A stretch of DNA of 64,000 nt, taken from the NCBI GenBank assembly GCA_902578775.1, contig CACHEF010000003.1, positions 1 to 64,000 on the forward strand, given 5' to 3'. The stretch is from an uncultured Pelagibacteraceae bacterium. Lineage in GTDB: Bacteria; Pseudomonadota; Alphaproteobacteria; Pelagibacterales; Pelagibacteraceae. Below are positions 1 through 8,018 of the stretch, piece after piece (position 1 is the first letter of the stretch; each line of letters opens with the position of its first letter). Under the pieces are notes generated by a model. It was not told the DNA's origin and ran no database searches. It saw nothing but the letters and a program-made list of their open reading frames with translations. The translations under genes and the position numbers were made by a program.

Positions 1-42
1 TATAATTTTTTTCTGTATAAATTTTTTAATTATCATTAAAGA

Positions 43-543
43 TTATTTTTCTTTTAATCTAGGTAACAATTCTATAAAATTACATGGTTTATTTTTAATA
101 TCTAACTGATATCTTAAAATTTTATCCCAGGCATCTGTAACTCCTCCTGAGGAACCTGGTAAAGCAAAAACATATTTACCATTTGCTAAGACTGCACAAG
201 CTCTTGATTGAATTGATGAAGTGCCAATTGTTTTAAGACTTATGTATCTAAAAATTTCTCCAAAACCCGGTATGTGTTTATCTGCAATTTCGTTAAGAGC
301 TTCTGGAGTGATATCCCGTCCTGTTAAACCGGTGCCTCCAGTTGTAATAATAACATCTACATCGTTATTTTTAAGCCATTCTTTGAGAATAAGGATAATA
401 TCTTCTTTATTATCTTTGCAAATTTTCCTATCTATCAAATTATGATCAGCTTCTTTTATTTTTTTTACAAGAATAGCGCCCGACTTATCATTATCAATTG
501 TTCTTGTATCAGTTACGGTCAGTAATGCTATATTCACTATCAT
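43..543 (-). CDS. moaB: MoaB/MogA-type molybdenum cofactor biosynthesis protein
   Basis: Cytoplasmic protein of about 166 residues in the MoaB/MogA family, which adenylates molybdopterin before molybdenum insertion. The N-terminal strand (IALLTVTDTR), a following DNDKSG and the glycine-rich ITTGGTGLTGRDITPEAL segment are the family signature. An in-frame ATG lies 90 bases further upstream. I prefer the internal ATG at 543 because the protein then begins directly with the conserved first strand and no longer runs into the divergent gene starting at 560. MoaB and MogA cannot be separated with certainty here. A moeA fragment lies at the far end of the window, too distant to share an operon. Confidence 0.9.
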   Translation of the reverse strand: MIVNIALLTVTDTRTIDNDKSGAILVKKIKEADHNLIDRKICKDNKEDIILILKEWLKNNDVDVIITTGGTGLTGRDITPEALNEIADKHIPGFGEIFRYISLKTIGTSSIQSRACAVLANGKYVFALPGSSGGVTDAWDKILRYQLDIKNKPCNFIELLPRLKEK

Positions 544-559
544 AAAAAACTTTTTTGGA

Positions 560-1303
560 ATGATTATATTATCAATATTATTTTTAATAACAGCAATATT
601 ATATTCAAGTGTTGGTTTTGGTGGTGGATCCACTTATTTAGCTTTATTATTAATATGGGAAATACCTTATTATATATTTCCAATATTAGCATTGATTTGT
701 AATATTATAGTCGTCTCAGGAAATTCTATAAATTATATAGCATCAGGAAATTTAAATCTTAAAATTTTAGTTCCCTATTTAATTGGTTCTGTTCCTTTTG
801 CTTTCATCGGAGGAACAATAAATTTAGATAAAGAAATTTTTGAAATTATTTTATTTATTGTATTAAGTTTAGCTGGTGTCCTTTTGTTACTCAGTTCTAA
901 TTCTTATAAAAAGAATTTTAAATTAAGAATTATACCAAAATATATTTCAATTTTTATTGGTTCAACGTTAGGTTTGTTGTCTGGAATTGTTGGTATTGGT
1001 GGTGGAATATTTTTAAGCCCCATCTTATATCTTTTAAAAGTAGGTTATCCGAGACAAATAGCAACAACAGCGTCATTATTTATTCTTATAAATTCGATTT
1101 CTGGTGTGTTTGGTCAATTAACAAAACAAAATGTAATGAATGATATATTTAACTACTGGCCTTTATTTTTTTTAGTTTTAGTAGGTGGTCAAATAGGTAA
1201 TTTTTTAAACCTAAAGATTTTATCTAATAAATTATTAGCAATTATAACCTCTGGACTAGTCATCTTTGTGGCTATAAGAATTGGTATAAAAATATACTCA
1301 TAA
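560..1303 (+). CDS. TSUP (TauE/SafE) family membrane permease
   Basis: Inner-membrane protein of 247 residues built almost wholly of hydrophobic helices. It carries the duplicated glycine-rich signature of the TauE/SafE (TSUP, DUF81) family: GFGGG near residues 19-23 and GIVGIGGG near residues 142-149, each beginning one half of the fold. Family members move sulfite, sulfoacetate or other small organic anions, but the substrate here cannot be read from sequence. It starts 16 bases from the divergent moaB start, so the two must share a very small promoter region. A sulfur-related substrate would fit SAR11 reliance on reduced sulfur, but that is inference. Confidence 0.85.
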   Translation: MIILSILFLITAILYSSVGFGGGSTYLALLLIWEIPYYIFPILALICNIIVVSGNSINYIASGNLNLKILVPYLIGSVPFAFIGGTINLDKEIFEIILFIVLSLAGVLLLLSSNSYKKNFKLRIIPKYISIFIGSTLGLLSGIVGIGGGIFLSPILYLLKVGYPRQIATTASLFILINSISGVFGQLTKQNVMNDIFNYWPLFFLVLVGGQIGNFLNLKILSNKLLAIITSGLVIFVAIRIGIKIYS

Positions 1304-1330
1304 ATAAAAATTTAGATACATTGATTTAAA

Positions 1331-1924
1331 ATGAAAAACATAAAACCTTTTGGTCCTACTATCGGTATCACTAAAATTAAAAATAACTTAGTAAAAAAAT
1401 TAAATGACGAATTTGATTTAAAATCAACTACAAAAAAAAAAGATTATTCTTCGAAACTTGCAAGTCAAATACAAAACGAGGTTTTATTTTCAAAAGATTT
1501 TGTAAAGAAGCATATATACAAAGATTTAAAAATATTAATTAAAAAGTTCTTGATTAAAGAAAATGTTAAAAAAATTAAGGATATTAAAATTTTAAATTTT
1601 TGGGTTGTTAGACAATTTAAAGGTGAATATAATCCAATTCATTATCACCAAGGAGATATATCTGGTGTAGGTTATATAAAAATACCTAAATTTATTTTTT
1701 CTAATAAAAATCTGAAACACAAAAAAGAATTCATGAATGGTACTATTGATTTTATAAATGGACAAAAAGCTTTTTTAAGTAATTGTATTCACAATATTAA
1801 GCCTGAAGTTGGAAAGTTAATACTCTTTCCAAATTATTTAATGCATACTGTTTATCCATTTAATGTTGAAGGTGAAAGGAGATCCTTTTCATTTAATGCA
1901 AAAATATCCTTTTCAAAAAAATAA
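1331..1924 (+). CDS. putative 2OG-Fe(II) oxygenase
   Basis: A 197-residue soluble protein that looks like the small 2-oxoglutarate/Fe(II) oxygenases of the 2OG-FeII_Oxy_5 (TIGR02466) type. The likely iron ligands are in HYHQGDISGV (H104/H106, D109) and in the Phe-Pro-Asn-Tyr-Leu-Met-His stretch (H172), with an Arg at 183/184 placed to bind 2-oxoglutarate. The first 80 residues are Lys-rich and not informative. It sits 27 bases after the TSUP gene and 12 bases before the homocysteine methyltransferase, so the three are probably co-transcribed. The substrate is unknown. Confidence 0.75.
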   Translation: MKNIKPFGPTIGITKIKNNLVKKLNDEFDLKSTTKKKDYSSKLASQIQNEVLFSKDFVKKHIYKDLKILIKKFLIKENVKKIKDIKILNFWVVRQFKGEYNPIHYHQGDISGVGYIKIPKFIFSNKNLKHKKEFMNGTIDFINGQKAFLSNCIHNIKPEVGKLILFPNYLMHTVYPFNVEGERRSFSFNAKISFSKK

Positions 1925-1936
1925 AAAAAAATTTTT

Positions 1937-2848
1937 ATGGATATAGACTATTTTAAAAAAGTGAGAATTTTAGATGGTGGAATGGGCCAAGAACTACTTA
2001 ATCGAGGTGTTAAATCTAATGGAACACTTTGGAGTGCGAGTGCATTAATAGATAAAAAATATCATGATATATTATTAAATACTCATTTAGATTTTATTAA
2101 AGCAGGATCAGAAATTATTGTTACAACAACATTCACTACAAGAAGAAAAAGATTAAGAGAAAATAATGTGGAGGATAAATTTGAAAATTTAAATAAATTA
2201 GCTGGAGAAATTGCATTAAAAGCTAAAAAAAAATTTCCGCATATTATTATAGCAGGAGGACTGCCTCCTCAACATTTTACTTATCAAGCAGATAACCGAA
2301 ACGAGGATGAAATAAGAAAAGATTTTTATGAACAAGCTAAAATACTAAATCCTTTTGTAGATTTTTTTTATTTCGATGTCTTAAGCAGTATTAAAGAGTT
2401 CGAATGCGGAATCCATGCAATAAAAGAATTTAAGAAACCGTATTTAATTGGAATTCATATATCAGATAGAAAAAGATTACCAAGTGGTGAAAAAATTTCA
2501 GAAATTAAAAAAATCATTGATAATCAATTACTCGGAATAATACTGTCCTGTGTTTCACCTGAAAATTTTCAAGTAAATTTACAAGAACTTAAAAGTCTTA
2601 ATGTTCCATTTGGATTTAAACTGAATGCTTTTATTACTACAAATCCAAACCCGTCTATTGCAGAAAACTATCTTAAAAGCAAAACTGGTAATCCAGTTGA
2701 AGTATTGGGAAAAAGAGAGGATCTTACTCCAGAAAATATGGCTAGGATTGTTGATAAATTTAAGAGTGCTGGAGCAACAATACTTGGTGGATGTTGCGAA
2801 ACAGGGCCAGCTCATATACAAGAATTATCAAAACTTATTAAAAAATAA
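1937..2848 (+). CDS. homocysteine S-methyltransferase family protein
   Basis: Zinc-dependent methyltransferase of 303 residues, of the betaine-homocysteine/S-methylmethionine-homocysteine methyltransferase (pfam02574) fold. The N-terminal LDGGMGQELLNRG and the three zinc cysteines are present: one near residue 205 (LSCVSPENF) and the pair in GGCCETGPAH near 286-287. It would make methionine from homocysteine using a methyl donor such as S-methylmethionine, glycine betaine or a dimethylsulfonium compound; the donor is not decidable from sequence. Only 12 bases separate it from the upstream oxygenase gene, leaving no room for the SAM-V riboswitch known upstream of some SAR11 methionine genes. 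The start is the only reasonable ATG. Confidence 0.88.
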   Translation: MDIDYFKKVRILDGGMGQELLNRGVKSNGTLWSASALIDKKYHDILLNTHLDFIKAGSEIIVTTTFTTRRKRLRENNVEDKFENLNKLAGEIALKAKKKFPHIIIAGGLPPQHFTYQADNRNEDEIRKDFYEQAKILNPFVDFFYFDVLSSIKEFECGIHAIKEFKKPYLIGIHISDRKRLPSGEKISEIKKIIDNQLLGIILSCVSPENFQVNLQELKSLNVPFGFKLNAFITTNPNPSIAENYLKSKTGNPVEVLGKREDLTPENMARIVDKFKSAGATILGGCCETGPAHIQELSKLIKK

Positions 2849-2873
2849 AAAGCATTAATTAATTCTATTTATA

Positions 2874-3779
2874 ATGCCCAGTCTTGAAAGTATTACAGTT
2901 ATAATAGTCACTTATTTAACTCAAAAGCACATCTTAATAAATTGTCTTAAATCAATCGATAAAAGAGTTAAAATAAAAATTGTAGAAAATTCTCAAAAAC
3001 TTGAATTTGAAAATGAAATATTATCTAATTTTGATAATGTTGAAATTATTTGCACTGGTGAAAATCTTGGGTATGGAAAAGGAAATAATTTCGGACTAAA
3101 ATTAACTAAGACTGATTATGCTTTGATACTAAATCCTGATTTAGTTTGTGATAATAAATTTTTTTCAAATATTGTTAAGGTTTTAGATAATGCTAAAGAT
3201 TTTTCCATAATAGGTTGCCAATATCAAAAAGATAGAATTTTTTTACCAGCTGGATTTTTTGACAAAAAACAAAATCAGGAGTTTGCGCAAAAATTCAAAA
3301 ATGAAAAAATAGATAACTTAGAAAAAGTTGATTGGGTAACTGGTTGTTCAATGCTAGTGAATCTTAAAAAATTTTCAAATAAAGAAGTATTTGATAAAAA
3401 CTTTTTCTTATATTTTGAGGAATTTGACTTATGTAAGTCGGTTGTTGATAAAGGCGAGAATATTTATACCTCTAAGTATTTAAAGATTGATCATCTAGGA
3501 TTTCAAAGTTCCTTAGGAAATAATTTAGAAAATAAAGATAGGGCAAATAGATTAAGAGAGTGGCATTGGATGTGGTCAAGTTTTTATTTTTATAAAAAAA
3601 ACTATAGTTATATGAAAGCTTTATGTAAAATGTTTGGAAAATTAATCAAATCATTTTTGAAATTTAATTATTACTTTTTAACTTTACAAAAAGCAAATAA
3701 AGAAAAATATTTATATAGATTTTTGGGAATTTTTAATGGCATGATTGGACGATCCTCTTTTTTTAGAGATAACAAATAA
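2874..3779 (+). CDS. family 2 glycosyltransferase
   Basis: GT-A fold glycosyltransferase of 301 residues, resembling bacterial rhamnosyltransferases (WbbL-like). Visible elements are the N-terminal strand ITVIIVTYL, the NLGYGKGNNFGL nucleotide-binding loop near residues 64-75, an Asn-Pro-Asp at 87-89 in the DxD position, DWVTGCSMLV near residue 153, and an FEEFDLC acidic motif near residue 182 that would supply the catalytic base. It probably adds a sugar to lipopolysaccharide or another surface glycan. It is isolated: 25 bases after the methyltransferase gene and convergent with the permease that follows, with only 2 bases between stop codons. Donor and acceptor are unknown. Confidence 0.85.
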   Translation: MPSLESITVIIVTYLTQKHILINCLKSIDKRVKIKIVENSQKLEFENEILSNFDNVEIICTGENLGYGKGNNFGLKLTKTDYALILNPDLVCDNKFFSNIVKVLDNAKDFSIIGCQYQKDRIFLPAGFFDKKQNQEFAQKFKNEKIDNLEKVDWVTGCSMLVNLKKFSNKEVFDKNFFLYFEEFDLCKSVVDKGENIYTSKYLKIDHLGFQSSLGNNLENKDRANRLREWHWMWSSFYFYKKNYSYMKALCKMFGKLIKSFLKFNYYFLTLQKANKEKYLYRFLGIFNGMIGRSSFFRDNK

Positions 3780-3781
3780 AT

Positions 3782-4654
3782 TTATTTAGCTTTTTTAACA
3801 AAATAAATACCAATACAAACAGCTATTAAAGATATTAAAACTTTAATTGTAATTAATTCTTTAAGAAATACGTATCCTAATATAGTTCCAAAAATTGGTA
3901 TTAAGTAAGAAACTTGCGATTGAAAAATTAAACCATTATTTTTTAGGATTCTAAATCTTAACAACCAAGCTACACCTGTTGGAACAACACCTAAATATAT
4001 CACCGATATTAAAGAGTCTGTTCTCGGAATTGACTGCCAAGGCTCTTCTATAAAACTTACCAAAGGTATTAAAATAAGAATTGCCCATATTAATATTGAA
4101 CCCGTAACGTTTTCATTTTTTTTCTTACTTATTTTTAAAGTTAGAACTCCACCTATTACATAACATGTTGATCCAAGTAAGATTAATAATGCTGAATTAA
4201 AATTGTTTTCATCAATTAAAATATTATCTGAAAATAAAAATACTATTCCTGAAAATCCAATCAAAATTCCAAATGTTTTTACTAAATTGAACTTCTCATT
4301 CTTAGTATAAAAATGACCTAGTACAGTTGAGCTTAATGGTGTAGTAGACATTAGAATTGCTGCTAAATTACTTTGAACTGACTTTACTCCATATGCTATT
4401 AAAAAAAATGGGGCCACTAAATTTATAAATCCTATCATTGCAAACCAGTGCCAATCTTTTGAAAAAGCTTCAATCTTTATATTTTTGTAATAACAAAGAA
4501 GTAAGACTGGAATTGCTCCAAAAAAAACTCTTAAAAAAGCAATTGTGATGGGTCCAAAAGAATATGTGGCTATCTTAATATTAAAAAAAGCTGAAGCCCA
4601 GATTAGAGCTAATATAGTTAATAAAATATAATCTATTAATTTTGGTTGTCTCAT
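3782..4654 (-). CDS. EamA-family (DMT) permease
   Basis: Inner-membrane protein of 290 residues with about ten hydrophobic helices in two repeated halves, typical of the drug/metabolite transporter superfamily. The helix beginning ILALIWASAFFNIKIA and the later LGVVPTGVAWLLRF segment are standard EamA landmarks. Family members export or import amino acids, nucleosides and other small metabolites, and specificity cannot be inferred. Its start codon overlaps the stop of the upstream ybaK-type gene by 4 bases, so the two are translationally coupled. One of three EamA permeases in the window. Confidence 0.88.
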   Translation of the reverse strand: MRQPKLIDYILLTILALIWASAFFNIKIATYSFGPITIAFLRVFFGAIPVLLLCYYKNIKIEAFSKDWHWFAMIGFINLVAPFFLIAYGVKSVQSNLAAILMSTTPLSSTVLGHFYTKNEKFNLVKTFGILIGFSGIVFLFSDNILIDENNFNSALLILLGSTCYVIGGVLTLKISKKKNENVTGSILIWAILILIPLVSFIEEPWQSIPRTDSLISVIYLGVVPTGVAWLLRFRILKNNGLIFQSQVSYLIPIFGTILGYVFLKELITIKVLISLIAVCIGIYFVKKAK

Positions 4655-5133
4655 TCTGTAAACTCTTTAATTTCACCAGATGTTAATTTAATCAATTGTT
4701 TATATTCTATTTTGAAAACACAGTTTGGATGTCCAGCTGCTGCATAAACATTTTTGAATCTCTCCAAATTATTATCCACATAGATTTTAATTTCATTTAG
4801 ATGACCTACAGGTGAGACACCCCCTATTGTATAACCTGTAATTTTTTTAACATCATCAGGTTTTGCCATTGATACATCTTTTTCATTCAAAATTTTTTTA
4901 AGTTTATTTAACGAACACCTTTTATCTCCAGAAACTAAGCAAAGAACAAATTTATCTCTAGAGCGAAAAAGTAAACTTTTAACTATTGCTCCAACATTAC
5001 AACCTAAAGCTGTAGCTGCATCTTTTGCTGTCTTGGCTGTTTGCTCTAAACATAGAATTGAGAGATTATTATCAAAATCTTTAATAGATTTTTCAGCTCT
5101 TTTGACTGCCTCTTTATTTATAATTTTATTCAC
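4651..5133 (-). CDS. YbaK/ProX-family aminoacyl-tRNA deacylase
   Basis: A 160-residue protein of the YbaK/EbsC/ProX editing family, which hydrolyses mischarged aminoacyl-tRNAs such as Ala- or Cys-tRNA(Pro). The conserved lysine of the active site is K52 in IVKSLLF, and the family loop GGVSPVGH lies at 104-111. A 140-base gap separates its start from the divergent glnA, which is one of the larger non-coding stretches in the window. It overlaps the downstream EamA gene by 4 bases. The exact tRNA substrate (YbaK, ProXp or related) is not decidable by eye. Confidence 0.88.
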   Translation of the reverse strand: MNKIINKEAVKRAEKSIKDFDNNLSILCLEQTAKTAKDAATALGCNVGAIVKSLLFRSRDKFVLCLVSGDKRCSLNKLKKILNEKDVSMAKPDDVKKITGYTIGGVSPVGHLNEIKIYVDNNLERFKNVYAAAGHPNCVFKIEYKQLIKLTSGEIKEFTE

Positions 5134-5201
5134 AGATTTTCAAAAATAATTGTTAAATATTATTGAATAAATACAGCACTTATGTGAAAATTGCATAGGT
5201 G

Positions 5202-5216
5202 TTATTTATTAAATAA
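5202..5216. promoter_or_regulatory. 15-bp AT palindrome upstream of glnA
   Basis: Perfect inverted repeat TTATTTA-T-TAAATAA, 59 bases before the glnA start and inside the 142-base glnA/ybaK divergent region. Flanking TTGC (5191-5194) and GCAA (5217-5220) add a second, not quite symmetrical, pair. It could be an operator, but A+T-rich DNA throws up such repeats by chance, so this is tentative. Confidence 0.3.
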
Positions 5217-5265
5217 GCAATATTTATCGTCATTATTTTGTTAATTACCACTTAAAAAATTATTT

Positions 5266-5270
5266 AGGAG
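5266..5270 (+). promoter_or_regulatory. glnA ribosome binding site
   Basis: AGGAG lies 5 bases before the glnA ATG at 5276. It is a clear Shine-Dalgarno sequence in a genome where most starts here have weak or no such motif. It fixes the glnA start and fits high expression. Confidence 0.75.
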
Positions 5271-5275
5271 ACATA

Positions 5276-6682
5276 ATGAGTGCAGCTAACGTTTTAAAAT
5301 TCATCAAAGAAAAAGAAGCTGAATTTGTAGATTTAAGATTTACTGATCCAAGAGGTAAACTTCAACATTTAACAATAGATGTCACTGCTGTAGATGAAGA
5401 TATGTTAAATGATGGTGTATTCTTTGATGGATCTTCAATTGCTGGATGGAAAGCAATAAATGAGTCTGATATGATTCTAAAACCAGACACTGCAAGAATG
5501 TTTATGGATCCATTTACTTCACATAATACAGTTGTATTGTTTTGTGATATTTTAGATGCCGTAAAAAAATCTCCTTATGAAAGAGATCCGAGAGGAGTTG
5601 CAAAAAAAGCTGAAGAATACCTAAAAAGTTCAGGAATTGGAGATAAAGCTTTTTTTGGGCCAGAGCCAGAATTTTTTGTATTTGACGACGTAAGAATTAA
5701 GAATGATATGAACGAATGTGGTTTTAAAATAGACAGTAAAGAAGGTCCTTACAATTCTGGTAAGGAATATGAAAATGGAAACATGGGACATAGGCCGCCT
5801 GTAAAAGGTGGATATTTTCCAGTACCCCCTGTAGATAGTGAACAAGATATGAGGGGCGAATACCTTAAAAATTTAAAAGAAGTTGGCATTAAAGTTGAAA
5901 AACATCATCATGAAGTTGCTCCAAGCCAACATGAACTTGGTATGTATTTTGGAACTTTAGTAAATCAGGCCGACAATGTTCAACTATATAAGTATGTAGT
6001 TCAAATGGTAACACACTCTTTTGGAAAGACAGCCACATTTATGCCAAAGCCGGTAGCTGGAGATAATGGATCAGGAATGCATATTCATCAATCTATTTGG
6101 AAAGGTGATACACCAGTATTTTCTGGTGATGCTTATGCTGGTTTATCTGAAACTGCACTACACTATATAGGTGGAATTTTAAAACATGCAAAAGCTATTA
6201 ATGCTTTTGCTAATTCAACCACGAATAGTTACAAAAGATTAGTTCCAGGTTTTGAAGCACCAGTTTTGCTTGCTTATTCAGCAAGAAATAGATCTGCTTC
6301 TTGTCGTATACCAATAACTTTAAGTAAAAAAGGTGCAAGATGTGAAATAAGATTCCCGGATGCATCTGGTAATCCTTACTTAACATTTGCAGCGATGCTG
6401 ATGGCTGGTCTTGACGGAATTAAAAATAAAATACATCCAGGTGAGTCCTTTGATAAGGACTTATATGATCTTCCACCTGAAGAAGTGAAAGCTATTCCAA
6501 CAGTATGTGGATCTTTAAGAGAGGCAATGGAAAGTTTAGATAAAGATAGAGATTTTTTAACACAAGGTGGCGTATTTACTGATGACCAAATAGATGCTTA
6601 TATAGCATTAAAATTTGAGGAAATTCATAAATTCGAGCATGCACCTCACCCTGTTGAATTTGAGATGTATTACAGTAGTTAA
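5276..6682 (+). CDS. glnA: type I glutamine synthetase
   Basis: ATP-dependent ligation of ammonia to glutamate, the main entry of ammonium into the cell. At 468 residues it has standard GSI-beta length. The DGSSIAGW latch, the [13 protein letters not shown] active-site segment and the NSYKRLVPG loop are intact. The adenylylation tyrosine falls at residue 397 in LYDLPPEE, the same number as in E. coli, so control by GlnE-type adenylylation is possible if that enzyme is present. Many alphaproteobacteria have glnB directly upstream; here it is absent and a YbaK-type gene lies divergent instead. The stop codon abuts that of the small convergent gene. I see no sigma-54 type promoter. Confidence 0.98.
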   Translation: MSAANVLKFIKEKEAEFVDLRFTDPRGKLQHLTIDVTAVDEDMLNDGVFFDGSSIAGWKAINESDMILKPDTARMFMDPFTSHNTVVLFCDILDAVKKSPYERDPRGVAKKAEEYLKSSGIGDKAFFGPEPEFFVFDDVRIKNDMNECGFKIDSKEGPYNSGKEYENGNMGHRPPVKGGYFPVPPVDSEQDMRGEYLKNLKEVGIKVEKHHHEVAPSQHELGMYFGTLVNQADNVQLYKYVVQMVTHSFGKTATFMPKPVAGDNGSGMHIHQSIWKGDTPVFSGDAYAGLSETALHYIGGILKHAKAINAFANSTTNSYKRLVPGFEAPVLLAYSARNRSASCRIPITLSKKGARCEIRFPDASGNPYLTFAAMLMAGLDGIKNKIHPGESFDKDLYDLPPEEVKAIPTVCGSLREAMESLDKDRDFLTQGGVFTDDQIDAYIALKFEEIHKFEHAPHPVEFEMYYSS

Positions 6683-6853
6683 TTACTGTCTAGTTGTAGC
6701 AATTGTATCTTTGTTAACACCTTTTTTAACTACGTAATCTTGGGTGCCATTAGCACCAGTCTCAACTTCCTTACGTAAATCTTTAAAAAATGTTTTTTCT
6801 TTTAAAGAATCTCTTAAGCCTTTAACTAGATTTTTAAATTCAAATTTGTTCAT
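6683..6853 (-). CDS. small hypothetical protein (56 aa)
   Basis: I do not recognise this gene. From the ATG at 6853 it would give a basic protein of 56 residues beginning MNKFEFKNLVKGLRDSL and ending in a Gly-Val-Asn-Lys-Asp-Thr-rich tail. A further ATG at 6901 would extend it by 16 residues, but those have no clear character. It follows sufA on the same strand by 66 bases and its stop codon abuts the glnA stop. Coding is supported by the full use of the space between two real genes and by a helix-like charged pattern, not by homology that I can name. Confidence 0.5.
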   Translation of the reverse strand: MNKFEFKNLVKGLRDSLKEKTFFKDLRKEVETGANGTQDYVVKKGVNKDTIATTRQ

Positions 6854-6919
6854 ATTAGAATCATATATTAGATATGCATTTAATGCAATACTGCTATGCA
6901 ACTTATAGGATACTTGTAT

Positions 6920-7255
6920 TTAATCTATTTTAAAAGACTCACCACAGCCACATCGTTCAGTCTCATTTGGATTATTGAATACAAAAGATGATGACAATTC
7001 CTCTTTTTTGTAGTCCATTTCAGTACCTAAAAGATAGATAACAGCTGCTGAATCTATAAAAACTTTTACACCTTTTTCCTCAATAACCTCGTCATTTGGA
7101 TTTAATTCCTTTGAATATTCCATAACATAAGACATTCCTGCACAACCACCAGATTTAACAGAAACTCTTACACCTATTGCATTTTTCTCTGCACCAGACA
7201 TTATCTCTTTTATTCTTGATGCCGCATTATCACTTAATCTAATTATTGGACCCAT
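6920..7255 (-). CDS. sufA: SufA/IscA-type Fe-S carrier
   Basis: A-type carrier of 111 residues that receives Fe-S clusters from the SufBCD scaffold and passes them to apo-proteins. The three ligand cysteines are C38 in GGCAGMSY and C102/C104 in CGCGESF. It is the last recognisable gene of the suf operon: its ATG overlaps the sufT stop by 1 base. IscA, SufA and ErpA have the same motif; the operon context is the reason for choosing SufA. Confidence 0.92.
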   Translation of the reverse strand: MGPIIRLSDNAASRIKEIMSGAEKNAIGVRVSVKSGGCAGMSYVMEYSKELNPNDEVIEEKGVKVFIDSAAVIYLLGTEMDYKKEELSSSFVFNNPNETERCGCGESFKID

Positions 7256-7551
7256 TATAAATTTAACTCCAATTTAGCAGCATCTGACATCATATCTTTA
7301 CTCCAAGGAGGATCCCAAACTAATTCGAGATTTACATTATCTATTCCATCTACTTGCATAGCACCCTCTTTTACTTCTTTAGGTAAGGTTTCTGCAACAG
7401 GACAATTCGGTGTAGTTAATGTCATTTTTATTTCAGCTTTACGTCCATTTACTTGTATATCATAAATTAAGCCAAGTTCATATATGTTCACTGGTAATTC
7501 AGGATCGTAAATTTTTCTAATTTCCTCAATTATTTTGTTTTTTAAATCCAT
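7255..7551 (-). CDS. sufT: SufT, MIP18/DUF59 Fe-S maturation factor
   Basis: A 98-residue MIP18-family protein that helps Fe-S cluster maturation or delivery. The family markers are Asp-Pro-Glu at 16-18 in KIYDPELPV, the TTPNCP segment with C50, and the C-terminal VWDPPWSKDMMSD. It is packed between sufU (2-base gap) and sufA (1-base overlap), the usual position in alphaproteobacterial suf operons. A freestanding paralogue (PaaD-like) is excluded by the context. Confidence 0.9.
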   Translation of the reverse strand: MDLKNKIIEEIRKIYDPELPVNIYELGLIYDIQVNGRKAEIKMTLTTPNCPVAETLPKEVKEGAMQVDGIDNVNLELVWDPPWSKDMMSDAAKLELNL

Positions 7552-7553
7552 AA

Positions 7554-8018
7554 TTAATTTTCTGTGGTTGTTTCTTTCCCATCATTTTCCATTGCAGATA
7601 TTAAAGTATGCCATGATAAGGTAGCACATTTAACTCTCATTGGATATTGTTTAACACCTGACAAGCACATTAATTTTGTTTTATCATCCTCTTTTAATAT
7701 ATTATTTTTAAGTTCAGGATTTTCTTTTATCATTCCTAGAAAGTCCTCAATTATTTCTTTAGCTTCATTATCGCTTTTTCCTTTAATCAAATCGGTCATT
7801 ATAGAAGCTGATGCCATTGATATTGCACATCCGCTTCCTTCAAAAGAAATATCCTCTACTTTTCTTTGATCATTTAATTTTAGATACACATGTACATTAT
7901 CTCCACATAGTGGATTATTACCTTTTGCATCTTTATTAAAATTTTCTGTTTTTCCTAAATTTCTAGGATTCTTTCCATGCTCTAAAATTATTTCTTGATA
8001 TAATTCTTTTAAGTTCAT
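7554..8018 (-). CDS. sufU: SufU-type NifU N-domain protein
   Basis: A 154-residue protein of the NifU-N/IscU superfamily. The metal site is C38-x-D40, C64 (GSGCAISMAS) and C131 (RVKCATLSW), with an extra cysteine at 118. The spacing between the second and third cysteines is longer than in IscU because of an insertion, which is the SufU hallmark. SufU in Gram-positive bacteria is a zinc-dependent sulfurtransferase partner of SufS, replacing SufE, and no sufE is present in this operon. It overlaps sufS by 4 bases. Whether it acts as sulfur acceptor or as scaffold is inference. Confidence 0.88.
   Translation of the reverse strand: MNLKELYQEIILEHGKNPRNLGKTENFNKDAKGNNPLCGDNVHVYLKLNDQRKVEDISFEGSGCAISMASASIMTDLIKGKSDNEAKEIIEDFLGMIKENPELKNNILKEDDKTKLMCLSGVKQYPMRVKCATLSWHTLISAMENDGKETTTEN

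Noticed and set aside
1-42. Bases left of the moaB stop
   Set aside because: Too short and A+T-rich to interpret; no terminator hairpin or gene end was recognised.
1925-1936. SAM-V riboswitch before the homocysteine methyltransferase
   Set aside because: Only 12 bases separate the gene from the upstream gene, so there is no room.
5134-5275. Glutamine riboswitch or sigma-54 promoter upstream of glnA
   Set aside because: I found no conserved stem-loop like the glnA RNA motif and no GG-N10-GC promoter spacing.
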